Shown here: positions 55,584-64,000 of the stretch, piece after piece | Position numbering within the stretch: position 1 is the stretch's first letter | How the letters are laid out: each line of letters starts with the position of its first letter | Source: Calocera cornea HHB12733 | Taxonomy: Eukaryota; Basidiomycota; Dacrymycetes; Dacrymycetales; Dacrymycetaceae | Direction: 5' to 3' | DNA length: 64,000 nt | NCBI GenBank assembly: GCA_001632435.1 | Contig: KV423982.1 | Span: 29,341 to 93,340, forward strand | Position numbers and translations under genes: made by a program | The notes under the pieces: generated by a model | The model's database searches: none | What the model was told of the DNA's origin: nothing | What the model saw: only the letters and a program-made list of their open reading frames with translations

Positions 55584-56100
55584 TCCAGCCTTCTGGAGAT
55601 ACAGTACCAGAAGTCTGGACAGCTTCCTGACCTTTCCTGGATGGTTCTCCCCAGCCCATAGAGAAACTCTGGACTGTGGAGGGTTGCTCCATAAGATGGT
55701 TCCAGTCCTGGAACTCTCCTGGAATGGTATACACAACACAACACATCTGATGGACTTGTGGGCAAAGACTTTCTCCTGTCGGACAACCCTCAATTTGTAT
55801 GAGGGACAGATGGAAAGGTGTCCCATCAGTTGGAAGAGTCCCAAAGGTTAGATGGAATCAGCCCCCGGCGATATACCCCATGACATGGGATTCTGAAAGG
55901 TAACATTGGGTTAGATAGATAAAAGGCAAATTCTCCTCCTCCAAAGATGGGGACAACTTCCAATTGCCTCTCTTTACCATACCATACAATCTCCCTGCTA
56001 TCTCACCTCTATCATCTTTTACTGACATCTATTCCAGACACTACACCTAATTACACCTATTCCATGTCCTATTCCAACTCTGGAATACCCTTGCTGGACC

Positions 56101-56668
56101 TGTGACAACTTCTTGGAATATGACACCCTCAGATTGCCTAGTCAGATGGACTCCATACAGTCCTAAACTGAGTGGTGCAGACACCGGGAGAGCCATATGC
56201 AGAGCTCTGGTTGTGTTAGGGGACACTCTATTTTCCTACATTATTTGGCCCTTACTCACTTCACAAGCACTTCCCAGCATGGAATCCAGCCTTCAGGGTC
56301 TGGGCCTATGGCCCAGAGTGTGGTCCGGATAACCGTGCAGCCATGACTCAGCATGACTGACTACAACTCAGACATGCACAGCCACACTTGACTCATAGTG
56401 ACCCATGATGTGCCCCATGAGACGCTCCATGGCCTGACCCATGCAGATCTGTAGGGTATATATATGTGGGCTTTAGGCCCTCTGGCTCCTCAGATCTGGT
56501 CTCTGAGGACTCTCCACTGTACACCCATACTCTGGAGTCTCTATAGTCACCTCATCTATCCTATTCTCCACTCTATCCTTGCCCACCCAACCTACTCTAT
56601 TGCTCTACCATTGACTCTGATCTCTGTCTACTCTTGGCAGCCCTGTAGGGTTACCATGTGCCCTCACA
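56101..56668 (+). repeat. Solo LTR inserted in pogo copy 1
   Basis: Starts TGTGACAACTTC and ends ATGTGCCCTCACA, like the chromovirus LTR. TATATATA at 56457-56464. No clear target duplication. Confidence 0.55.
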
Positions 56669-57200
56669 GGTTGTCTCTAGATGAATCAGTACACCCAGGA
56701 TTTGCCAATGGTCTGGAGTCCGTGCTTGGCAAGGAGCAGGTTGGCCATGTCTCCAACATCTCTCTTCCAAGGGGAGAATCCCCTTCCATCCAGCTGAAGG
56801 ATGTACATGACAATGGCCACCTCCTTGGTCTTGGTCAAAATGTGCTGCTTGACCCAAGTGTCTGATTTGGGAGTTGTGCCATTCTTCCTTGTCCAGAGTG
56901 TTGAGTATGGAACATCATAGATTTTTGCTGCCTCTTTTGATGGACAGATTCTTGTTGTCTTGCATTGCCTGAAGTGCTAGAAGCATTTGAGCTGCTGTGG
57001 CAGCAGCAGACACAGGTATAATAGAGCTAGCAAGGACAAGAGTATGGAGGTGATTGAACATATGAAAAGTGAGCAGATCCCTGATCACCTATATTATACA
57101 AACCACCACATTGAGAACATCAAGAAAGTTGAGAGGGTTCAAAATTGCACATGCAATTCTGAACATACAATGTTGAACCCTCTTGACTTGTAAGATAACA

Positions 57201-59161
57201 TAGGTGATAAGGGACCTGGTCAGATCAGGGACCTGATCACAGACCGGGTGTGGTCTGTTGTCATTGTGTAAAAGCTCAACAATGGTATCATGATTCCTCA
57301 AACAGAGCTCAAATCCAACAAGCTGTCATCTACTGGAGCAACTGGACATGTTCCCATGTTATGGCCTGCAGTGTGGCACCTGCTACAGAGGCATGGGCCA
57401 ACCTTCCGCCACTTGGATGGTCCCTCCCCCTTGATCCTCCTCATGCCCGTCCTGCTCTACTATACCCCTCTCGGCCAACAACTGGGTTGCCTGTTCTCCA
57501 GTGAGCGGGCCAGAAGCCTGCAGGCATGTTCTCTTGGTCCGCTTGCGCTTGTTAAGCATAGCATTGACCTCACGGAGGTCTTGGACCTTGCTCTTGAGCA
57601 AAGTGAGTCGGTGGTTTGTCAAGACCTAAGCTTTGGACAGCTGGTCAATTGAGGCAAGGATCAAGGTTGGAGAGCTTCCATGGTGCCTTGACACTTGCTC
57701 TTTGATCAGAGTGGCCTGGGACACTACTTCTGCAGCACTCTTGGGTGTCTGCAAGACCCAAGGCTGGGGTTCACGGTCTGGGGTTGCCAGAGGTGTTGGT
57801 GTTCTCAACCGGACTGTCAGCAACCGGACTGTCAGCTTTGAGAGCACTGCATTGGGGTTGAAAGGGATGAGCCCAGCTGCCCTGAACCAGCTTTTGATGT
57901 TTCCCTCCTTGAATGCAGCCTGGAAGGCCACTTGGAAGGCTGGGAAGAAGTTGTCCTTTTTGATGTAGGTGAGACCGCCTCAGACAAGTGCAGTGATTTG
58001 ATTGTTATAGGCCCTCTTCAATGGGCCAAACAGGCTGATATTGAGAGGCTGGGTGATATGAGAAGAGTGTGGTGGTAGGCAGAATGTGATGATATCATGG
58101 TCCTTGCAGTACTGGTTGAACTCCGTGCTGATGTGGCTCTTGTGCCCATCAAGCACAAGCATCCACCATTGACCCATCCTGCGGTCTGCAGTGTACCAAG
58201 CAAAGTGCTTCAGCCAGTCTACACCGGTCTTGTTATTGGTTTGACAGGGCCTTGGATAATGCCCTCACTAGTTGACCTTCTTCAGGGGGAGCACCGCAGG
58301 ATACTGTTAAGACTGTTCTATGTTGCAAGAGACATCTAGACACAGCACTAGGAAGGTGGCCGCAGGGAAGGAAGAAGATAGAGAAAAAAGGGGACGGGGA
58401 ATGACAGAAAATGACCATAGGCAGGAGCCCAAGCCCTGGCAAGGCTTGGGTGTATAGGTGTGGCCCCAGTGGGGCCCAGGAATGTGGCTCCGGCATGTTG
58501 AGAGGGTGTCAGGGCTCACCTGGGTGCACAGCCCCTTGGGGGCTCCAGGGATGCAGCTCTGGCATGTTGAGAGGGTGTCAGGGTTTAGCCCTTGGCATGC
58601 GGCCCCAGTGGGGCCAACAGTCAATGTTCAGGAAATATTAGGAGTGTTGTATATGAAAGTTGTAGGAGTGGTGTGAATGGAATTCTGGGTAAGCAGGGCT
58701 TACATGGTTCATCCATTTATGGTTGGCTTGATGAAGCGGTAGACCCAGCACTCGCCCACAGCCCTGTGAGCATGCTGAGCCAGGAGCAGATTGGCCATCT
58801 CTTTGACATGGCTTCACGGGGGCAAGAATCCTCTTGAGTCCAGTTGCAGGATGCACTTGACAATAATAGCATCCTCTTCAGCCTTGGACAGGATATGCCC
58901 TCTGACCCAGCTATCTGCTTTTGACAGGACACCATTCTTCCTCATATGGAGTGTCAAGTAGGGCACTTGGTATTGTCTTGCTGCCTCTCTGATGTGCAAT
59001 TTCTTGGGCCCCTGCATTGCTTCAAGAGCCAGTTGGATCTGCACTTCTTGGGTTGCAGGAGACATGGTTGTATAGCAAAGCTAGTGACAACAAAGGTATG
59101 GACATGACAGTTGCACAAAAAGTGATCAGGTCCCTGATCTGACCAGGTCCCTCATCACCTA
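57201..59161 (-). mobile_element. Pogo/Tigger-type DNA transposon, copy 2, with 40-bp TIRs
   Basis: TIRs at 57201-57240 and 59122-59161 match at 39 of 40 positions; TA at the tips. Transposase on the minus strand: N-terminal HTH (MSPATQEVQIQLALEAMQGP ... HIREAARQYQVPYLTLHMRK) from 59065, a CENP-B-like part (ILSKAEEDAIIVKCILQLDS), then an LTR insertion (58242-58705), then the DDE core at 58177-57980 (LVLDGHKSHISTEFNQYCKD; PPHSSHITQPLNISLFGPLK) and a C-terminal tail (AAGLIPFNPNAVLSKL; RTPTPLATPDREPQP). A stop at 57980-57982 and frame changes near 58800 make it non-functional. Confidence 0.85.
58242..58705. mobile_element. 464-bp solo LTR with 5-bp target duplication
   Basis: Starts TGACAGGG and ends GGGCTTACA; flanked by TGGTT on both sides (58237-58241 and 58706-58710). 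The TG...CA ends and 5-bp duplication are LTR hallmarks. Shares TACTGTTAAGACTG with the LTR-like repeats at 47.2, 47.5 and 50.4 kb. Confidence 0.8.
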
Positions 59162-59634
59162 CATTACATCTTTTGTTTATGTAGCTAGTCTAGTTGGTAA
59201 TGTCTCCCTTCACACCAGTAGGATGTGATATGCACATCTGTTTGGTTCCCCAAGTGGTAATTTTTTTTCCCTTTTTTCCTACACTGTTTCTGCTGAGGCT
59301 TTCTCCAAAGAGGCACAGTGTTCACTCTTTCCTAAGCAAAACCCCTTTCCAGTTTATCCCTATAATTATTGGTACAGAAATTGGTTTACTGTTCCTCTGT
59401 GGAGGCCGGGGGCTTGTTGGTGGTTTGGGACGGAGTTACACAGCCACCGCGGATGCTTCTGGTGCGAACTTCTAGGGGGAGCCATGAAGCAGTTATGAAA
59501 ATGCAGTCATAGTTGGTGAATACAGTTCTCTGCTCTCCGCTTCTGACTTGTATTATGTTGTGTACATTGCAATTGGAGGACGTTGTGGTACACTGAAAAG
59601 GGGTTGTCGCATGCTCGCTAGCACAGAGGAAGTA
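59162..59634. other. Boundary between transposon island and gene
   Basis: No gene seen. CpG dinucleotides reappear at about 59400 onward. Confidence 0.45.
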
Positions 59635-62610
59635 TCAATAGAAGGGCCCATTAAAGAAAAAATCCAAAGCCTCGATGGTCCAGGATATCCATTCGACAGG
59701 GTGATAGCCCATCTCGGGCCTCCGCATCTCCATATATAGCAGTACACGCTCAATGGGCGTGCTCCCGTACATGGCTCCACGGGAGGCGATCACCGGTCCT
59801 GGAAGGCGGTAGCGACGTCGATACGCTGCCTGAGCTTGACTGCGGCCGTACTCGAAGGTCCATCTGCCAGAACGTCAATCCCGATACTTGTCGGACAGAG
59901 AGGCACTCACGTAATGACGAAGAGAATTGTAACGATGAGGAAGACGGTCTTGAGGATACTTACGCGTCTGAGCTGTGCCGGGGTAGACAAAGGGACAGAC
60001 GCAGCATTCCGCCGCGTATTCGCCTGGGTCATCATGTCGACCTGCCGGGATTTCTCCCGCTCTTCATGGGCGTCAAGGAGAGCCTGAAGCCGTTCCGCCT
60101 TCTGCAGGCTCCGGAGCAGCGCAGCCTTCTCTACGATTATGAAACTGGACATCTCTCCTTCGGTCGTGGAGAAAAGCTTAGACTCCAGTTTTGCCAGGCC
60201 GGCCCCCGCGGCGATTGACTCTTCCCGAGAGATGACCTTGGACTGTGCCGGGGAGGGATCCCGCGAAACCGGTGAGGGGAGGCGGGCGACGACCTGTCGA
60301 ATTGTCGCTTCCGATTCAATAGGCGACCGGGCTAGGTCAGCGGTTGACCGATCGCCATTCTCTGGTGGAAGCGAAATGATCTTAGTAGTATCAGTCTGGG
60401 GAAGACCGGAAGCTTCAACAGAAGCGGTAGCTTCGGCCACTTCATCGGATATGGTAGGTGAAGGGAGCCCGCTGATGTGCTGTACAGGTGAGTCAGGCTG
60501 GGTCTGTCGGCTGGTATCCTGATGCGGAGATGTTGGTACGGCCGTCGGCGGGTTCTTGATTTTGGCTGGGGAAGGCTTCAACGGCAACTCGATTCCTTTG
60601 GAAATGGAGCGCATCCTGCTCCGCTGCTCTTGACGCGATGGAGTCGTCGTGATCCTGCTATCGAGCGAAATGATACTGTTCAACGGAGTCACCTTCTCCC
60701 ATTCATGATCTTCGCTTGCACGCCGCTGGCTTGGACGGAGTAAAGGGCCTTCAAGGGAAGCCATCATACTGTCAGATACTTCCTCTGGCATCGCCCGCAA
60801 ATGCGCCTTCGCCTGGTTGACGAAAGTCTGGGGTCCGTCCGACTCATCTGACACCGTAGGGAGCGCTGGTAGATCGGGAGGCGTTGCTGGGACCTGGAAG
60901 ACGCGTTGTCGAGAGCTCGATGGACGTGGCGGTGACGATACGGGCATATTTTCGCTCGGGTCGGGACTCGATGGCTTTGTGTCCTTCTCTTCCACCTTCC
61001 GGCTTGGAACAGGACTGGGACTCTTCCTCAGAGCGTTTGCCTCTCTAAGCCGTCTCAGCCTCTGTTCGTCAGCCTGCAAGCTCGGCTTTGCCCTCTGTTT
61101 GATCGGGCTGCTCGTACTCGGACCAGCCTCACCGGCATACTCAGCGCCGTCAAGTAGTGAGCTGAAAGACAAAGTGACAGAGAGCTCGCTCGCAGCACTG
61201 GCCTGGCGCTCGTGGCCAGTCATACGAGGGGCCGGAGTTGCTGAGTCCGGAAGAGAGGGGGTTAGACCATTCGAAGTTGGTGGGGAAGGAACCGCCATCT
61301 CGGGAGAGGTCGACCAGGCGGGTCGTGGTAGTTCCGCTTCCCGGTCTTGCATCTGCTTCCAGTTCAGCCGTTCGAGGTCCAATAAGCTCTTCCTGGGGGC
61401 TTTCTCTTCTTCCGACAAGTCGGAAGGATGGAGGGAGAGACCAGGAGAGCTTCGGCCAGAGGACTGTCCATCTTCAGCTGGGTTGATCTCCCGTGCGCTA
61501 AGGGGCTTTGAAATATTCAGATGAGTTGTCGAGTGATTGATCTCAAACTCATCCAGTGTTCGTTGCGCTCCACTTCGGTCGGCCCGGCCAAATCGCGTGG
61601 GAGTGCTCGACCTCGAGGACGTGCCATGCTCAGCAGTTTGCGTGGAGGACTTGACACGTGAAGTTCTTAATGCAGTCGATCGGTCAGACAATTCCCGCTT
61701 GAGAGGAATACGACGCGAGGCCATGAAACTTTCGTCATCAGACCCCTGTGACTCATTATCAGGGTACGGCTGGCTCGGAGGATATGTGGTATGCGCCGCA
61801 TGAAACTGGCCATTCATGCTGATCCGATTGTTTGGTACACGAGTATCGTTTTTGTGTGCTTCCTCGACCAACAGAGATGCACCGGTTTCTGAAGCGACAC
61901 GTGTCTCTGCCGCCTCATCCTGAACAGTGGAGCGAGACATCGCAGCCCCTCGATCTTTCAGATCTTTGAAGGAGAAACGGGGCAGCGACCGCTCCTCTTC
62001 ATCTGCATTCGTGTCAGTACATATGCAGGTGCGATCGCATACACAACAACATACGTGTCTTATCGCTCTTGGAGGTACTCTTCTCGGAGGGTTCAGTTCG
62101 ACTGTTTCCATTCAATCGAGCTCGTAAGTCATCCAGCTTCATAATCAATCCCGTGCTCTGCTCTCTCTCATGTGCTCTCTTCGCCTCCCTGGGATTGCGC
62201 TCGTCTCCAGGCGTCGCGCTGTCGGACATCTCATCGTGGAAGTCCAGGTAGGAGAGATCGGTCGAGCCGGACGCCGCGTGGTGTGATCGATTGGGTGCAA
62301 TCGACATCGGTGTGGGAAGGGCACCATGAGGTACTTGGGACTGTAGTTGCTTGAGTTGAGAAGGGGTGATCCTGTGAATATGTTTGAAGCGAGACATTGC
62401 GGGTGTTGCGAGAGCATCAGCGAAGTTGCTTGAGCCCACCACATTGGGGCTGCGCTGAGATGTAAGAGTCGACATCGTCAGAGGATGGAAGCTCAAGATA
62501 AGGTCGCTCAATATTGAGTTTACGTCGTCAGGCGAAGAAAGGAGTCCAAAAGGGCAATTAGGTGTAGGAGGCGGCCAGGAGGTCTTGAAGCCAAAGTGGA
62601 CGCGTCGCAC
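59635..62610 (-). CDS. Large Ser/Pro-rich protein with C-terminal coiled coil and one TM; function unknown
   Basis: Three exons, 958 aa; introns 62003-62054 and 59864-59910. Not recognised. Seen: an N-terminal FGLLSSPDDVNSILSDLILS helix; a long disordered region rich in Ser, Pro, Arg and Glu with many SP/TP sites; short ordered pieces (ASAASELSVTLSFSSLLDGA; DEQRLRRLREANALRKSP); a coiled coil near residue 830 (AALLRSLQKAERLQALLDAHEER); a single TM (SILKTVFLIVTILFVIT);and a lumenal or extracellular-type tail of about 75 aa (GRSQAQAAYRRRYRLPGP; MYGSTPIERVLLYMEMRRPE; HPVEWISWTIEALDFFFNG) added by the last exon. The tail looks conserved. The architecture fits an ER or nuclear-envelope tether. The start could also be the internal Met at residue 46 (MSTLTSQRSP). 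Confidence 0.75.
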
Positions 62611-63241
62611 GAACAGCTAAGGTCCTATGCACCTCCTATGCTCAACAGATATAGAAGTGCTAGCAAACAGTGCGCTAGCCGGACACGTAAAGCCAAGATG
62701 GAGGTGGTCGGGAGCAAGGTAAACGCCTTGGAGATATACCGAGCTGCTGTTGTTTGGCCGTCGCAGTGGCGATAAGAGACGCGTCGCACGGAGGGGTCCT
62801 AGGACCCCAAGTACCTTTATTGTTTCACCTCTGTGCCTGTGATCAGACGATTGTTACATCGAACGGTGAGGTCACAGGTGCATGCTGAGTTTGATATCTG
62901 TCTACTAGGACATTGGGATGTACAACAAGGAAATGATGCTGCAATGCAAATACAGAATGAATGAGAATTAAACCGCTCCACCTCGAAGGCACTCGGATTG
63001 CGTACGCGAAGAATGATGATGCCAAGAAACCTGGAACTGCCCGGGATTTAGGCTACGATGAGAGGAAGGACGAGAAGAGATGAGTGCGGCTTGGATTGGA
63101 TGATTCGTCAGTGTATGCACACGCGATACAGTTGTGAGTCGTGACGTTCGTAACTGGAGAGCGGAAATGTTGCTTCGGGAGGATTGGCGTGCAAAATGCT
63201 GAGGCGAATAGAGTATGTACTGAAAGCGATGCGATCTAGAC
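62611..63241. other. Intergenic region
   Basis: About 630 bp between a gene start (left, minus strand) and a gene end (right, minus strand): promoter plus 3' UTR. No other feature seen. Confidence 0.45.
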
Positions 63242-64000
63242 TTATGCCGCGACCGGCGACACACTCTGGGAGAAAAGGTGGTTCGGGCTTTCGTCGCTGC
63301 CAGAAGAGAAGTCGAAGAACTGGCTCATCGCCCGCTCGCTGTCGTCCTCGCTTGAGACGTTCTCGTCCCTAGGCGAGGCCGCCACACTCGGGCCGCTGTT
63401 GCTCAGGCTCCGAACAGGCCTGATCTCCGCCATCAGACCCATAGGACCGCCGGATCCGAAGGCGAAGTTTGCGATGTCGCCGACACGGTTCTCGTAGTTT
63501 GTGCCATGGACGAAACCGGCCGAGAAGGTGCTCACGAGCTCGTATGCATCGGTGGAGTCACTCCTGTGCGTCCGAGGGCTGGCGATTTGGCTAGCGAGAC
63601 CTTCTGGAGACATTGAGTGGGACGTGGGCGGTGGCAGGTACTCCATGGAGGATTGGCCCATCCAGTCCGCCATATCAGCGGAGGCGCCAGCAAATAGACC
63701 GGCGGGGAGGTTGCTCGGCTTGCCCATATAGCCGAAATCTTGCGATGCACCGGTCTGGAGTGCCCTCCTTTGGGCAGCGAAAACATCTTCAAGCTCGTTC
63801 TGAACATGAGCAAGGAAGCCATCAGATGGGGAGAGTCCCTTCGGCGCCCCAGAATATGAGGGTTCGCGAGAACGACCGCCCTGCCCGTTCTCGGATAGTT
63901 TGCGCTTGTGGCCCGCGGGAGGACGCACAACGTCGACAAGAGCCTCACTGATCGCCACTTCATTATGCTGGCTCGAGGCCTGGCGCGGAGAAATCAAGCC
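63242..64000 (-). CDS. 3' end of a Ser-rich, probably nuclear protein (5' end outside window)
   Basis: At least 251 codons, no intron visible. Not recognised. A basic patch AGHKRKLSENGQGG resembles a nuclear signal, followed by a short helix (FLAHVQNELEDVFAAQRRAL) and Ser/Pro/Gly-rich sequence (TSHSMSPEGLASQIASPRTH). The end is acidic and Ser-rich (DENVSSEDDSERAMSQFFDF), which could be an activation-type region of a transcription regulator. The stop is at 63242-63244. Confidence 0.65.
   Translation of the reverse strand, partial: GLISPRQASSQHNEVAISEALVDVVRPPAGHKRKLSENGQGGRSREPSYSGAPKGLSPSDGFLAHVQNELEDVFAAQRRALQTGASQDFGYMGKPSNLPAGLFAGASADMADWMGQSSMEYLPPPTSHSMSPEGLASQIASPRTHRSDSTDAYELVSTFSAGFVHGTNYENRVGDIANFAFGSGGPMGLMAEIRPVRSLSNSGPSVAASPRDENVSSEDDSERAMSQFFDFSSGSDESPNHLFSQSVSPVAA

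Larger units (their letters stand above)
54263..57091 (-). mobile_element. Pogo/Tigger-type DNA transposon, copy 1, degenerate
   Basis: Read on the minus strand: an N-terminal fragment near 56990-56690 (HILTKTKEVAIVMYILQLDG, partly in another frame), then after an LTR insertion the DDE transposase core at 55450-54815 (LVLDGHKSHISTDFNKYCKD; NIVTLCLPPHSSHITQPLDI), then a C-terminal helical tail to about 54183 (ISIDQLSKLAVAVNHWLALL). Pogo elements use a CENP-B-like DNA-binding domain plus a DDD/E core to cut and paste at TA. Stops and frame changes make it inactive. The right tip GTGAGCAGATCCCTGATC (57069-57091) resembles the TIR of copy 2; the left tip is uncertain. Confidence 0.7.

Noticed and set aside
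52723..57091. Full-length LTR pair for the chromovirus formed with the LTR at 56101
   Set aside because: The LTRs at 53744 and 56101 are diverged and only share the 3' end; both lie downstream of the coding region, so they are separate solo LTRs.

Overview
This is nuclear DNA of a filamentous basidiomycete, probably an Agaricomycete. The evidence is dense, tightly packed genes; many introns of about 45-65 nt with GT..AG ends and CTRAY-like branch sites; very GC- and CpG-rich coding DNA; a Ty3/gypsy chromovirus; and protein families typical of fungi. No rRNA, tRNA or CRISPR array was found. Exon models were built by hand from splice signals and protein continuity. Except for the very short ORFs, the total coding length was checked to be a multiple of three.

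Layout. 1-2.3 kb: a broken and an intact serine hydrolase (beta-lactamase fold), tail to tail. 3.3-32.2 kb: a conserved gene block. It holds an SPT23/MGA2-type membrane-tethered transcription factor, an RCC1-type Ran exchange factor, PHS1-type 3-hydroxyacyl-CoA dehydratase, an Ap4A phosphorylase, a short-chain dehydrogenase, a four-TM claudin-like protein, a long PAQR/IZH3-like receptor, a small ER-type membrane protein, PEX5, a palmitoyl-protein thioesterase, MPC2, an APQ12-like protein and two hypothetical genes. 32.3-35.3 kb: a nest of short inverted-repeat transposons inserted in and around an unusual array of a TTGCTTCCGCT-like motif. 35.8-46.4 kb: a second gene block with an unrecognised gene, an NUP50/Nup2-like nucleoporin, a TBC/GYP1-like Rab GAP, an HMG-box remnant, a tiny two-exon gene and an unrecognised 490-aa gene. 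46.7-59.2 kb: a strongly CpG-depleted transposon island with a decayed chromovirus, LTR fragments and two pogo/Tigger-type elements. 59.6-64 kb: a 958-aa predicted membrane-anchored protein and the 3' end of a gene that leaves the window.

Combined roles. Lipid and membrane homeostasis recurs: SPT23-like (fatty-acid desaturation control in yeast), PHS1, PAQR, APQ12-like, PEX5 and PPT1. Ran and nuclear-transport genes also occur (RCC1 and NUP50). I see no biosynthetic cluster logic; these look like ordinary housekeeping neighbours.

The most unusual signal is a degenerate 11-12 bp motif (consensus TTTGCTTCCGCT). It is repeated every 17-20 bp with non-conserved spacers, at four or more places. 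At several of these it forms two arms of opposite orientation around a centre. It also lies within the terminal inverted repeats of one transposon-like element. I cannot match this structure to a named element class.
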